From positions 1-64,000 of the forward strand of contig DVOW01000032.1 in the NCBI GenBank assembly GCA_018713335.1: DNA of 64,000 nt. The letters run 5' to 3'. Origin of the DNA: Candidatus Merdivicinus intestinigallinarum (GTDB lineage Bacteria; Bacillota; Clostridia; Oscillospirales; Ruminococcaceae). The notes beneath the pieces are model-generated. The model did not search any database, was not told the origin of the DNA, and saw only the letters and a list, made by a program, of their open reading frames with translations. The position numbers and the translations under genes were made by a program. This document shows, one piece after another, positions 18,739-28,633 of the stretch (within the stretch, counting starts at the first letter, position 1; every line of letters starts with the position of its first letter).

Positions 18739-20455
18739 ATCCCAGGAGCTTTTCCCGGATGAGCCCGGCGATCCTTGCGGGGGCCTCCTCCAGGGGGATC
18801 TGCTCCGAAAAGCTCTTGTCCCGGGCGGACAGCTCGCAGACGCCGTTTTTTAAGTTCCGAGGGCTGACAATGACCCGGTAGGGGATCCCCAGCAGGTCGG
18901 CGTCGGAGAACATGACCCCGGCGCTGACGGCCCGGTCGTCATAAAGGACTTCCACCCCGGCTTTTTCCAGGGCGTCGTAAAGCTCGTCGGCCTTGGCGTG
19001 GGTTTCGGCGTTGTCCGCCCGCATACAGCACAAATGCACCTGCCAGGGGGCGATGGACAGGGGCCAGATGGGGCCGTACTCGTCGTGATGGGCCTCGCAG
19101 ACCGACGCCGCCAGCCGCCCCACGCCGATGCCGTAGCAGCCCATAATGGGGTATTGGGCCTGGCCGTTCTGGTCCAGATACTGCATCCCCATGGACTTGG
19201 TGTATTTGGTCCCCAGCTGGAAGATGTTGCCCACTTCGATCCCCCGGGAAATCCGGATTCTGGGCTTTCCGCACTGGGGGCAGACGCCGCCCTCTTTGAT
19301 TTTGGCGAAGTCCCGGTACTCTGCCTCCGGGAACTCCCGATTCATGTCCAGGCCGGTGTAGTGGTACTCCTCCCGGTTGCCGCCGCAGCAAAGGTTGTTG
19401 GCCCCTTTTAAGGACTGGTCCAGCAGCACCGTAACTCCCTCCGGCAGGCCCACCGGCCCCATATAGCCGGGGTGCAGGCCGGATTCCGGGGTCAGGCTGG
19501 CGGGATGGACGCCGCAGCCCAGGAAATTGGTGAGCTTGGTTTCGTTGACGTCCAGATCCCCCCGGATAAAAAGGGCCACAATGCCGCCTTCCGGGATCTC
19601 CTTTTCGTATACCACGGCCTTGCAGCTTTTTTCCGGCGGCAGCCGGAGAAAATCGCAGACCTCCTCAATGGTGTGGACGTTGGGGGTGTATACCAGCTCC
19701 AGGGGCGAGGAAATGTCGTCCCGGGCGTTTTCCACAATGCTTTGGGCCGCTTCCATATTGGCCCGGAAGCCGCATTCCGGGCAGATGGCGATGGAGTCCT
19801 CCCCAACGGGGGTCAGCAGCATGAACTCGTGGGAAAGGTTCCCGCCCATCATGCCGGAGTCCGAGGCAACGGCCACCGTTTCCGGGATGCCGGCCCGGGC
19901 GAAGATCCGTTCATAGGCTTCATAGCAGCGGGCGTAATAGGCCTCCAGGTCCTCCTGGGAGGTGTGGAAGGAGTAGGCGTCCTTCATGGTGAACTCCCGC
20001 ACCCGGATCATGCCGCCCCGGGGCCGGGCCTCGTCCCGGAACTTGGTCTGGATCTGGTAGATCATAAAGGGGTATTTGTTGTAGCTCTGGCCGTACTCCC
20101 GCACCAGCTGGACGGCGGCTTCCTCGTGGGTCATGCCTAAGACCATGGGCGCGCCGTTCCGGTCGGAGAGGCGCATCAGCTCCGCACCCACGCTTTCATA
20201 GCGGCCGGATTCCTGCCAAAGGGAGGCGGGGAGCACCACGGGAAACTGCACCTCCTGGCCGTCGATGGCGTCCATTTCTTCCCGGATGATCTGCTCGATT
20301 TTCCGGGTGATCCGCCGCAGGGGCAGGTAGGAGGAGTAGATCCCGTTGGCCACCCCTTTCATGTACCCGCCCCGAATGAAAAAGGCGTGGCTGTCGATGA
20401 CGCAGTCCGAGGGGCGTTCCTTGAACCGTTCCCCCACTAATTTTTCCAGCTTCAT
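18719..20455 (-). CDS. proS: Prolyl-tRNA synthetase (bacterial type)
   Basis: GMTHEEAAVQLVREY, TKFRDEARPRGGMIRVREFTMKDAYSF, IEVGNIFQLGTKYTKSMGM, MGCYGIGVGRL. Start after trimming the non-coding N-terminal extension. Confidence 0.95.
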   Translation of the reverse strand: MKLEKLVGERFKERPSDCVIDSHAFFIRGGYMKGVANGIYSSYLPLRRITRKIEQIIREEMDAIDGQEVQFPVVLPASLWQESGRYESVGAELMRLSDRNGAPMVLGMTHEEAAVQLVREYGQSYNKYPFMIYQIQTKFRDEARPRGGMIRVREFTMKDAYSFHTSQEDLEAYYARCYEAYERIFARAGIPETVAVASDSGMMGGNLSHEFMLLTPVGEDSIAICPECGFRANMEAAQSIVENARDDISSPLELVYTPNVHTIEEVCDFLRLPPEKSCKAVVYEKEIPEGGIVALFIRGDLDVNETKLTNFLGCGVHPASLTPESGLHPGYMGPVGLPEGVTVLLDQSLKGANNLCCGGNREEYHYTGLDMNREFPEAEYRDFAKIKEGGVCPQCGKPRIRISRGIEVGNIFQLGTKYTKSMGMQYLDQNGQAQYPIMGCYGIGVGRLAASVCEAHHDEYGPIWPLSIAPWQVHLCCMRADNAETHAKADELYDALEKAGVEVLYDDRAVSAGVMFSDADLLGIPYRVIVSPRNLKNGVCELSARDKSFSEQIPLEEAPARIAGLIREKLLGFSEHKA

Positions 20456-20474
20456 AAAAATCCCTCCAAATAAA

Positions 20475-20740
20475 ATAAAAAACGCCCCAAACCAGTGTGA
20501 AACTGGTTCAGGACGGATGATTCTGACGATCCGCGGTACCACCTGAATTCGGATTGCTCCGCACTTTGCCGCACAGGGGGACTCCCGATGCGTTTCTCTG
20601 TGACGGGAGGACCCGGCGAGGCTTACTGGAAGTTTCAGCCCGCAGCTCCAAGGGGGGTTCCCAAATCCGTTCCCGAAGGCTTACACCGGCCGCCTTCTCT
20701 CTGCGCGTCCCGGAAATGGTACTGGTTCTTTTCATTGCTT
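20475..20740 (-). ncRNA. T-box leader of proS (riboswitch)
   Basis: Minus-strand T-box core AGGTGGTACCGCGG (20531-20544), then terminator CGTCCTGAACCAGTttcacACTGGTTTGGGGCGTTTTTT, then proS. Promoter TTGACA(17)TATATT at 20747-20775. Confidence 0.9.
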
Positions 20741-20888
20741 TGTTTCAATATAGCATACCGGGTCCATTTTGTCAATAACAAAGGCGCGTCAAAAAATTTT
20801 GACAGGGCTTTTGGGGCGTTGTCAAGGAGTTTTGCTGGACTTTCGGAAGGCGGTATGATATAATCCAGGCAGAAAGGGGAGTTGGGGT

Positions 20889-21548
20889 ATGGAAATCGGG
20901 CAGAAACTCAAAAACGCCCGGGCGGCGGCAGGCCTCACACAGGAAGCCGCCGCGGAAAAGATCGGCGTCAGCAGGCAGACGGTATCCAATTGGGAAAACA
21001 ACCGGTCCTATCCGGACATTCTCTCCGTTCTATCTATGAGCGAGCTTTACGACGTCAGCCTGGATGAGCTGTTAAAGGGGGACCCGGGCATGACGGCCCA
21101 TTTGGAGGACAGCACCAATCTGGTAAAAAGCAGGAAACGCCTGGCGAAAACAGTGTGGTTTGCCTGTTATCTGCTGGTTTGGGCACTGTGTATCCTGTTT
21201 TTCTGGCTGGGCGGGCGTTCCGACGCCATGGGCTACTCTTTGTCGGTTTTGTATCTCGTCCTGCCGGCGGCCACCATTGCCTTTTCCGTGTTTATGGGAC
21301 AGGCGGAGTGCGGTCCCAATGAACGGTGGCTCCTGCTGCTCCTGTGCGGCTTCCTATACATGTGCGTCCCTTACGCCACGTTCTCCCTTTCCAATATGGC
21401 GCATACCTCTGTGTTCCGCCTGCCGGAGCTTTGGACCATGCTGCCGGGGCTGCTTTGCGCGGCGGCTGGGATGGGGGCCGGAGCTGGGGTGAAAGCCCTC
21501 CGGAACAGGAAAGCCGTTCTTCCTTCCCAAAATGAGGAAGGGCAGTAG
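20889..21548 (+). CDS. XRE-family transcriptional regulator with C-terminal membrane domain
   Basis: HTH: IGQKLKNARAAAGLTQEAAAEKIGVSRQTVSNWENNRSYPD; about 4 TM segments. Confidence 0.88.
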   Translation: MEIGQKLKNARAAAGLTQEAAAEKIGVSRQTVSNWENNRSYPDILSVLSMSELYDVSLDELLKGDPGMTAHLEDSTNLVKSRKRLAKTVWFACYLLVWALCILFFWLGGRSDAMGYSLSVLYLVLPAATIAFSVFMGQAECGPNERWLLLLLCGFLYMCVPYATFSLSNMAHTSVFRLPELWTMLPGLLCAAAGMGAGAGVKALRNRKAVLPSQNEEGQ

Positions 21549-21569
21549 AATGCTTCAACAATCAAAACA

Positions 21570-21594
21570 GGCAGCCTGTTTTAAACAGACTGCC
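21570..21594. terminator. Terminator between convergent genes
   Basis: GGCAGcCTGTTT-TAAACAGaCTGCC followed by CGTTTTTT. Confidence 0.75.
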
Positions 21595-21612
21595 CGTTTT
21601 TTAATGCCTATT

Positions 21613-22029
21613 TTACATAGCCGCCAAATCGGCCCCCAGCTTTTGGCAGGCGGCAAGCCCGTCGGCGTCCGGCGTTTCGTTGAGGATCAGCCCTTCGCCG
21701 CCGCAGAGCTGCGCCCCGGCGCTGACGGCCCGTTCCTGCCATTCCCGCATCCACTGGCCGTCGCCCCAGCCGTAGGAGCCGAAAAGGGCCACCTTTTTTC
21801 CTGCCAGGCTGGCTTCCAGTTCACTGAAAAACGGCTCGAACTCGTTTTCCTCCAGCACCTCGTCCCCCATGGCGGGGCATCCCAGGGCCAGGGCGTCGTA
21901 AGCGGCGGCCTCCGCGGCGGAAATTTCCGAAACGGCAAACAGCTGCCCGCCCGCCCCTTGGGCCACGGCCTCTGCCATGGCCTGGGTGTTGCCGGTTCCG
22001 GACCAATAAATCACAGCGGTTTTGTTCAT
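21613..22029 (-). CDS. Flavodoxin
   Basis: VIYWSGTGNTQAMAEAVAQGA; LGCPAMGDEVLEE; FGSYGWGDGQWMREW. Confidence 0.92.
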   Translation of the reverse strand: MNKTAVIYWSGTGNTQAMAEAVAQGAGGQLFAVSEISAAEAAAYDALALGCPAMGDEVLEENEFEPFFSELEASLAGKKVALFGSYGWGDGQWMREWQERAVSAGAQLCGGEGLILNETPDADGLAACQKLGADLAAM

Positions 22030-22050
22030 AAAGCTCCTCCTTTAAAACAG

Positions 22051-22608
22051 TTATGCAGTGGCGAACAGCCGGGCCAGGGTCTGCCCCTGGCAGATCCTCT
22101 GGCAAAGGGCCGCGCGGCAGCGGTCGTACTGGGCGAACCGGCGCTTGGCCGCGCCTACATCCCCGTACACCTTCCAATGGCCGCAGTACCGGCAGTTTTT
22201 CCCCTGGTTTTCCCAAAAGCCCAGGACATCCTCCACCGGGTACCCTAAAAACAAGCCGATTTCATGGGGGAACTCCTCCTGCCGGAACCGCAGGCCCAGA
22301 TAGTCCAGCATGGCTGAAGTCCCGGCCTTGACCGGATATCCCAGCTTGTTCAGCAGGGCCGACACAGCGGGTTCCGAAAGCTGCCGTTCCAGGCGGTCCG
22401 TCCGGTACACCAGCAAAAGCTGCCGGCTCTTGCAGGAGCAGAGGATGGTGAACCGGATCTTTGCCCCCGCCAGCGCCCGGTTGTACTCGTCCGCCATTCG
22501 GGAAAGCTCCGGGTAGTCCGCAAGCGAGCAGGAAAGCAGGTTGGAGGGCTTGATCCCGGCCAGGGCCGGGGCGCAGAAAAATGCCAGATCTTTTTCAAAT
22601 TGTTCCAT
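22051..22608 (-). CDS. DUF3793 family protein
   Basis: PALAGIKPSNLLSCS..EEFPHEIGLFLGYPVEDVLGFWENQGKNCRYCGHWKVYGD; next to flavodoxin. Confidence 0.85.
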   Translation of the reverse strand: MEQFEKDLAFFCAPALAGIKPSNLLSCSLADYPELSRMADEYNRALAGAKIRFTILCSCKSRQLLLVYRTDRLERQLSEPAVSALLNKLGYPVKAGTSAMLDYLGLRFRQEEFPHEIGLFLGYPVEDVLGFWENQGKNCRYCGHWKVYGDVGAAKRRFAQYDRCRAALCQRICQGQTLARLFATA

Positions 22609-22631
22609 GAAATCACCTCGGCTGTCCTTTA

Positions 22632-22651
22632 AAGTTAATTATGATTAACTT
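22632..22651. promoter_or_regulatory. Fur-like operator palindrome upstream of DUF3793-flavodoxin
   Basis: AAGTTAAT-tatg-ATTAACTT, just downstream of a minus-strand promoter TTGACT(17)TATGAT. Confidence 0.5.
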
Positions 22652-22764
22652 CTTGCTTTTATCATAGCAGATCCCATAGGAGAAGTCAAGGCAAACTGTT
22701 AGCGTTTACAAACTTTTAAGAAATGAAAGCTCCCGGCCGCAGAACAGCCGGGAGATGGAACAGG

Positions 22765-23196
22765 TTATTTTACATAATCCAGCAAATCGATGGTTTCCTT
22801 CTGCCCTGCATACCCAATATCCAGAGTCAGTTCCGTGTATGCCGGGTCGTAGGGGATGGAATAGACCTGGCCGGGCTGCCAGTTCCCGTTTTCCTCCTCC
22901 AGAAAATGCAGGCTGGCGCTGAAGCCGTCCTCATATTCGGCCCGGCCCGCCGCGTGAAGGTTCAATTCTTTGGGGTTTTCCAAGCCCGCGGGAATTTGAA
23001 AAATAATTTGCTCGTTCGCGTAAACAATGCTGCTGGCGAGCTGCTTCACCACAGCTTGTTCCATTGGCCGGAGGAACGCCGCGCAGGCTGCGGCTGCGCC
23101 CATCAGTACAACCGCGGCCGCCCCTATGCCCCAAATGGCTCTCTTTGCTTTCATCACAACGCCCTCCTTCCAGTATGATAACGCCGGAAGGAGCAC
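22765..23196 (-). CDS. Hypothetical secreted/membrane-anchored protein
   Basis: N-terminal hydrophobic segment (AIWGIGAAAVVLMGAAAACAAFL); followed by hairpin CTCCCGGC..GCCGGGAG. Confidence 0.65.
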   Translation of the reverse strand: MLLPALSYWKEGVVMKAKRAIWGIGAAAVVLMGAAAACAAFLRPMEQAVVKQLASSIVYANEQIIFQIPAGLENPKELNLHAAGRAEYEDGFSASLHFLEEENGNWQPGQVYSIPYDPAYTELTLDIGYAGQKETIDLLDYVK

Positions 23197-23246
23197 GGTT
23201 GTGACGGAGCAGGCCGCATAAGAGGGGATTTGCGGAAAAATGGGGC

Positions 23247-23894
23247 CTATTCGCTTTCCGCCTGTTCCAGTTCATTGACCCGGAAGCAGAGTGTGGATAG
23301 GCTGTCCCCCAGGTGGACGTTTTCCACGGCAATACCGTCGTAGTCCAGGGTCAGGTCGTAGTGGCTGAAGTTCCAGAAGCCCCGGATGCCGTGGCGGACC
23401 AGCATGGGCGCCACGGCCTTGGCGGCCTCTTTGGGGATGCAGAGGATGGCGATGTCCGGCCGGTGCAGCTTGCAGAAGGCTTCCAGCCCCGCGCTGTCCT
23501 GCACCGCCTGGTCCCCCACCGCAAGGCCCATCAAAGCGGGGTTGGAATCAAAGATGCCCATGAGCTCAAAGCCCCGGGAAGAAAAGTCCATGTGCAGGGC
23601 AATGGCCCGGCCCAGGTTCCCGGCCCCCAGAAGGATGGCCTTCCGGTGCTTGCCAAGGCCCAGGATCTTGCTGATCTCCTCGTAAAGGTCCCGGACATTG
23701 TAGCCGTACCCCTGCTGCCCGAACCCGCCGAAGCAGTTCAGATCCTGCCGGATCTGGGAAGCGGTGAGGCCCATTTTGGCCGACAGGTCGCCGGAGGAGA
23801 TCCGTACCGTTCCGGCGTTCAATAGGTCCTTTAAAAATCGGTGATACCGCGGCAGCCGGCGGATAACAGAGAGTGAAACGTTGCCTTTCGCCAA
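23247..23894 (-). CDS. rex: Redox-sensing transcriptional repressor Rex
   Basis: IRRLPRYHRFLKDLL..VRISSGDLSAKMGLTASQIRQDLNCFGGFGQQGYGYNV; Rossmann GAGNLGRAIA. TTG start with gggagg. Confidence 0.95.
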   Translation of the reverse strand: MAKGNVSLSVIRRLPRYHRFLKDLLNAGTVRISSGDLSAKMGLTASQIRQDLNCFGGFGQQGYGYNVRDLYEEISKILGLGKHRKAILLGAGNLGRAIALHMDFSSRGFELMGIFDSNPALMGLAVGDQAVQDSAGLEAFCKLHRPDIAILCIPKEAAKAVAPMLVRHGIRGFWNFSHYDLTLDYDGIAVENVHLGDSLSTLCFRVNELEQAESE

Positions 23895-23925
23895 GGTAAA
23901 ACCTCCCTTGATCATTCCATGAGAA

Positions 23926-25137
23926 TCAGGCCATCAGTTCGTCCAGGTGCCGGCCGATGGCAGCCATAAACTCCTCGGTGCCCACCACCTGTTTGCCCGG
24001 GATGGTGCAGAGGGCGGCCAGGTCCCCGGACATGATGCCGTCCCGGATGGTGCCGATGGTGGCTTTTTCCAGCTTGCCGGCGTAATCTACCAGCTCCGGA
24101 ATGCCGTCCAGCTCGCCGCGCTTGCGGAAGGCCCCGGACCAGGCGAAGATGGTGGCGACGGGGTTGGAGGAGGTGGGCTCGCCTTTCAGGTATTTGTAAT
24201 AATGCCGCTGGATGGTGCCGTGGGCGGCCTCGTATTCGTAAACGCCGTCGGGAGAAACCAGGACGGAGGTCATCATGGACAGGCTGCCGTAGGCGGTGGC
24301 AACCATGTCGGACATGACGTCGCCGTCGTAGTTTTTGCAGGCCCAGATGTAGCCGCCGTTAGAACGGACAGTGCGGGCCACAGCGTCGTCAATGAGGGTG
24401 TAGAAGTATTCGATGCCCGCGGCCTCGAATTTTTCCTTGTATTCCTTCTCGTAAATCTCGGCGAAAATGTCCTTGAACCGGTGGTCGTACTTTTTGGAGA
24501 TGGTGTCCTTGGTGGCGAACCAAAGGTCCTGCTTCTGGTCCAGGGCGTAGTTCATGCAGGCCCGGGCGAAGCTCTCAATGGACTTGTCGATGTTGTGGAC
24601 GCCCTGGATGATGCCGGGGGTCTTGAAATCGTGGATCAGCTCCCGGGTTTCAGTGCCGTCGGGGTGGGTCACCACCAGTTCCGCCTTGCAGCCGGCGTCC
24701 ACCCGCATTTCGGTGTTTTTATAAACGTCGCCGTAGGCGTGACGGGCGATGGTGATGGGTTTGGTCCAGCCGGGGATGTAGGGGTTGATGCCCTCCACCA
24801 GGATGGGGGCCCGGAACACGGTGCCGTCCAGCATGGCGCGGATGGTGCCGTTGGGGGATTTCCACATTTCCTTCAGGTTATATTCTTCCACGCGGGCGGC
24901 GTTGGGGGTGATAGTGGCGCACTTGACGGCCACGCCGTATTTTTTGGTGGCGTTTGCGGAGTCAACAGTCACCTGGTCGTTGGTTTCATTGCGGTGGGCC
25001 AGGCCCAGGTCGTAATACTCGGATTTCAAATCCACATAGGGGAGGATGAGGGTGTCCTTAATCATCTTCCACAAGACGCGGGTCATCTCGTCGCCGTCCA
25101 TTTCTACCAGCGGCGTTTTCATTTGGATTTTAGCCAT
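23926..25137 (-). CDS. icd: NADP-dependent isocitrate dehydrogenase
   Basis: [37 protein letters not shown]..; [31 protein letters not shown]. Confidence 0.95.
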   Translation of the reverse strand: MAKIQMKTPLVEMDGDEMTRVLWKMIKDTLILPYVDLKSEYYDLGLAHRNETNDQVTVDSANATKKYGVAVKCATITPNAARVEEYNLKEMWKSPNGTIRAMLDGTVFRAPILVEGINPYIPGWTKPITIARHAYGDVYKNTEMRVDAGCKAELVVTHPDGTETRELIHDFKTPGIIQGVHNIDKSIESFARACMNYALDQKQDLWFATKDTISKKYDHRFKDIFAEIYEKEYKEKFEAAGIEYFYTLIDDAVARTVRSNGGYIWACKNYDGDVMSDMVATAYGSLSMMTSVLVSPDGVYEYEAAHGTIQRHYYKYLKGEPTSSNPVATIFAWSGAFRKRGELDGIPELVDYAGKLEKATIGTIRDGIMSGDLAALCTIPGKQVVGTEEFMAAIGRHLDELMA

Positions 25138-25159
25138 GGGAATCATCCTTTCTTCAAAA

Positions 25160-27421
25160 TCAGTCCCGGCCGTAGCCGGCGGCGTAGTAGTTGATGAGGC
25201 AGCCTTCCAGGATGATGGTCTTTTCATCGTTGGTCAGTCCCTTGACGTACAGGGTGATGTCCTGGACGCCGTTTTTAGAAACAACCTTGCCGGGGATCAC
25301 TTCCGCGCCGTTTTTCACGGCCTCCCGGATGCCGGGGACATACAGGAAATCGCCGGGTTCGTAATCAAAGGGGGTGTTTTCGTCCAGGGTGAAGGGGAGG
25401 ATGCCCCAGTTGATGCAGTTGGAACGGTACCGCTTGGTGGCGTAGCTGTAAGCGATATTGGCGACGCCTCCCAGCACCTTCTGGCAGGAGGCCGCCTGTT
25501 CCCGGGCGGAGCCGTCGCCGGGGCGGTTGGCGAACACGCCGGAACCTACGGTGGTTTCCTTTAAGGTATCGGCAGGCAGGCTCAGTTTGTCCATGACGGC
25601 GGCCAGCTCTGCGGGGATTTCTCCATTCCGGACAGCGTCGGCCATGTCACGGGCGGCTTTGGAGCGTCCCACATATTCGGGGACACGGCGGGACAGGGCG
25701 AACTCGGAGAGCTTCACCGGGTTGGAACGGTAGGAGGAGGTTTCGCCGGAGGGGATCAGCTCGTCGGTGGTAGTGACCGGGTCGTCGATGACGGCGGCCA
25801 GCTTCACCAGCAGGTTCTCCTGGAGGGGGTACATCTTGGGCCAGTCGGCGATGTTGGGCCCCAGTTTCAGCTGGGCGTCCGGATCGGCCTTGCCGAAGCC
25901 GTAGTAGCAGCGTTTTTTGTAGATTTCCCCGTCATACTCGTAGGGCATGTCCGGCACGTTGTAGTCGATCTCGGTGGCTGCTGTCAGCACGCCGCCGTTT
26001 TTGGCGGTGGCCGCGATGGAACGGGCGTCCATCAGAGCAACGGAGGAAATCTGGCCCTGGCCGGGTTTAGAGCCTTCCCGGTTGGGGAAGTTGCGGGTGG
26101 TGTGGCGGATGGAGAAGCCGTTGTGGGAGGGCACGTCGCCCGCACCGAAACAGGGGCCGCAGAAGGCGGTCTTCATAATGGCGCCGGCTTCCAGCAGATC
26201 GGCGGCCACGCCGTTTCTGGTGACAGCCATGCTCACCGGGACAGAGGCCGGGTAAACGCTCAAGGAGAAGTAATCGCTGCCGGTGGAGCCGCCCTTTAAG
26301 ATGGCCGCCGCTTCCACCAGGTTTTCATACAGGCCGCCTGCGCACCCGGCGATGATGCCCTGGTCCACATGGACCTTGCCGTCTACGATCTTGTCGGTGA
26401 GGCGGAAATCTACCTGTCCGGCGAACTGCTTCTTGCCCTCTTCCTCGATTCTGCCCAAAATGGCGTAGGGGTCGGCCTGCAGTTCCCGGATGGTTACTGC
26501 GTTGGAGGGGTGGAAGGGCAGGGCGATCATGGGTTCGATTTCGGAAAGATCGATTTTCACCATCCGGTCGTAGTAAGCGATTTTGCCGGGCTGCAGTTTC
26601 TGATAGCGTTCCGGCTTGCCGTGGACTTTATAGAAGTTCTCTACCACCTCGTCGGTTTCCCAGATGGAGGTGAGGCAGGCGGTTTCAGTGGTCATAACGT
26701 CAATGCCAAGCCGGAAGTCGGCGGACAAACTTTTGACGCCGGGGCCTGCAAATTCCAGCACCCGGTTGGTGACAAAGCCCTGCTTGAATACCGCGCCGCA
26801 GAGGGCGATAGCCACGTCGTGGGGGCCCACGCCCCGTTTGGGCACACCTTCTAAGTAAACCAGGACCACTTCCGGGGCGTCTACATCGTAGGTGTTTTCC
26901 AAAAGCTGTTTCACCAGCTCCGGGCCGCCTTCGCCCACGCCCATGCAGCCGATGGCGCCGTAGCGGGTGTGGCTGTCGGAACCTAAGATCATTTTGCCGC
27001 AGCCGGCCATTTCTTCCCGGGCGTACTGGTGGATGACGGACTGATGGGCCGGGACATAGATGCCGCCGTATTTTTTGGCCGCGGACAGGCCGAATACGTG
27101 GTCGTCCTCGTTGATGGTGCCGCCCACGGCGCACAGGGAGTTGTGGCAGTTGGTCAGAGCATAGGGAATGGGGAATTTCTGCAAACCGGAAGCTCTGGCC
27201 GTCTGGATAATGCCCACATAGGTGATGTCGTGGGACATGAGGGCGTCAAACCTGATCCGCATTTTCTTGGGGTCCGCGGATTTGGAATGGGCCCGCATAA
27301 TCTGGTAGGCAATGGTTTCTTCCCGGGCCTTTTCCGGGGCGGGAAGATCCGCGCCGGAATCAGCGGGGATGATTTGCACGCCGTCCTTTAAATAGACGCC
27401 GGACTGACAAAGTTCGATCAT
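25160..27421 (-). CDS. Aconitase-family hydratase
   Basis: [46 protein letters not shown], cofactor cysteine contexts; 753 aa. Confidence 0.9.
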   Translation of the reverse strand: MIELCQSGVYLKDGVQIIPADSGADLPAPEKAREETIAYQIMRAHSKSADPKKMRIRFDALMSHDITYVGIIQTARASGLQKFPIPYALTNCHNSLCAVGGTINEDDHVFGLSAAKKYGGIYVPAHQSVIHQYAREEMAGCGKMILGSDSHTRYGAIGCMGVGEGGPELVKQLLENTYDVDAPEVVLVYLEGVPKRGVGPHDVAIALCGAVFKQGFVTNRVLEFAGPGVKSLSADFRLGIDVMTTETACLTSIWETDEVVENFYKVHGKPERYQKLQPGKIAYYDRMVKIDLSEIEPMIALPFHPSNAVTIRELQADPYAILGRIEEEGKKQFAGQVDFRLTDKIVDGKVHVDQGIIAGCAGGLYENLVEAAAILKGGSTGSDYFSLSVYPASVPVSMAVTRNGVAADLLEAGAIMKTAFCGPCFGAGDVPSHNGFSIRHTTRNFPNREGSKPGQGQISSVALMDARSIAATAKNGGVLTAATEIDYNVPDMPYEYDGEIYKKRCYYGFGKADPDAQLKLGPNIADWPKMYPLQENLLVKLAAVIDDPVTTTDELIPSGETSSYRSNPVKLSEFALSRRVPEYVGRSKAARDMADAVRNGEIPAELAAVMDKLSLPADTLKETTVGSGVFANRPGDGSAREQAASCQKVLGGVANIAYSYATKRYRSNCINWGILPFTLDENTPFDYEPGDFLYVPGIREAVKNGAEVIPGKVVSKNGVQDITLYVKGLTNDEKTIILEGCLINYYAAGYGRD

Positions 27422-27687
27422 GGAAAAACCTCCTGTTCATTTCCGCCGGGCGGCGGGGTGTTTATGCTGTTAAGGATGGCCAATGGCGCCCTTATTGAGA
27501 ACCATACAGTTTTATTTTATCACAAAATGGATTGATAAGCAATTAACAATTCTGGATATTTCCAAAAAAATAACATTTCTATTGTAAAAACTGTTTTTTA
27601 ATGTTATAATATATAAGCTTATAGAGAAAAGAAAAAATCGGAACGCTGCGGCAGATTTCGGAAAATGGGCGAAAGGGGATAGATTTT

Positions 27688-28617
27688 ATGACCAAAGTGG
27701 CAGTGTTGATTCCATGCTACAACGAGGAAAAAACCATCGGGAAGGTGGTGGCGGACTACAAAGCGGCCTTGCCGGAGGCGGATATTTATGTTTACAACAA
27801 CAATTCCACCGACCGGACCGCGGAAATCGCGGAAAAAGCGGGAGCCATTGTCCGCAACGAGTACCGCCAGGGCAAGGGCAACGTGGTGCGCAGCATGTTC
27901 CGGCAGATTGACGCCGACTGCTACCTGATGATCGACGGGGACGACACCTACCCGGCGGAAAACGCCCGGGATATGGTGGAATATGTCCTTTCCGGCCAGG
28001 CCGATATGGTCATCGGCGACCGGCTCTCCTCCACCTATTTTACCGAAAACAAGCGGCCCTTCCACAATATGGGAAATGTGCTGGTGCGAAAGCTCATCAA
28101 CTGGCTGTTCCACTCCAATATCAACGACATTATGACCGGCTACCGGGCCTTCAGCAAGGCCTTTGTCAAAGGGTTCCCGGTTCTGTCCCGAGGGTTTGAA
28201 ATTGAAACGGAAATGTCCATCCACGCTGTGGACAAGAACTTCCTCTTAAAGGAGATCCCGGTGACATACCGGGACCGCCCCGACGGCAGCGAGTCGAAGC
28301 TCAATACCTATTCCGATGGCTTCAAGGTGCTGAAAACCATTTTCCGTCTGTTCCGGGAGTACCGGCCCCTGGCCTTTTTCAGCGCCTTTGCCCTTTTATT
28401 CCTGCTGATTACCCTGATTTTGTTCCTGCCGGTGTTTGTGGATTACCTGCGCACCGGGCTTGTAGACCGGGTTCCCACACTGGTAGTGTCCGGCGTGTTC
28501 GGCACCTGCTCCCTGCTTTCCTTCCTGGTGGGCGTCATTTTGGACGTGGTGGTAAAGAAAGACCGGCAGATGTACGAGATCCTTATGAACCTCCGCACAG
28601 AATTGCAGGACAAATAA
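27688..28617 (+). CDS. Family 2 glycosyltransferase
   Basis: VLIPCYNEEKTIGKVVADY, DGDDTYPAENARDMV, two C-terminal TM segments. Confidence 0.92.
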   Translation: MTKVAVLIPCYNEEKTIGKVVADYKAALPEADIYVYNNNSTDRTAEIAEKAGAIVRNEYRQGKGNVVRSMFRQIDADCYLMIDGDDTYPAENARDMVEYVLSGQADMVIGDRLSSTYFTENKRPFHNMGNVLVRKLINWLFHSNINDIMTGYRAFSKAFVKGFPVLSRGFEIETEMSIHAVDKNFLLKEIPVTYRDRPDGSESKLNTYSDGFKVLKTIFRLFREYRPLAFFSAFALLFLLITLILFLPVFVDYLRTGLVDRVPTLVVSGVFGTCSLLSFLVGVILDVVVKKDRQMYEILMNLRTELQDK

Positions 28618-28633
28618 CGGGGACAGACAGGCT

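Noticed and set aside
23947-25194. 415-aa ORF opposite icd
   Set aside because: Antisense shadow ORF; icd on the minus strand is unambiguous.
27540-27610. TTAACAATTCTGGATATTTCCAAAAAA upstream of the GT2 gene resembles the 11-bp boxes
   Set aside because: TTC spacing is not 11 bp, and the distance to the candidate -10 (TATAAT near 27605) does not match P1-P3.
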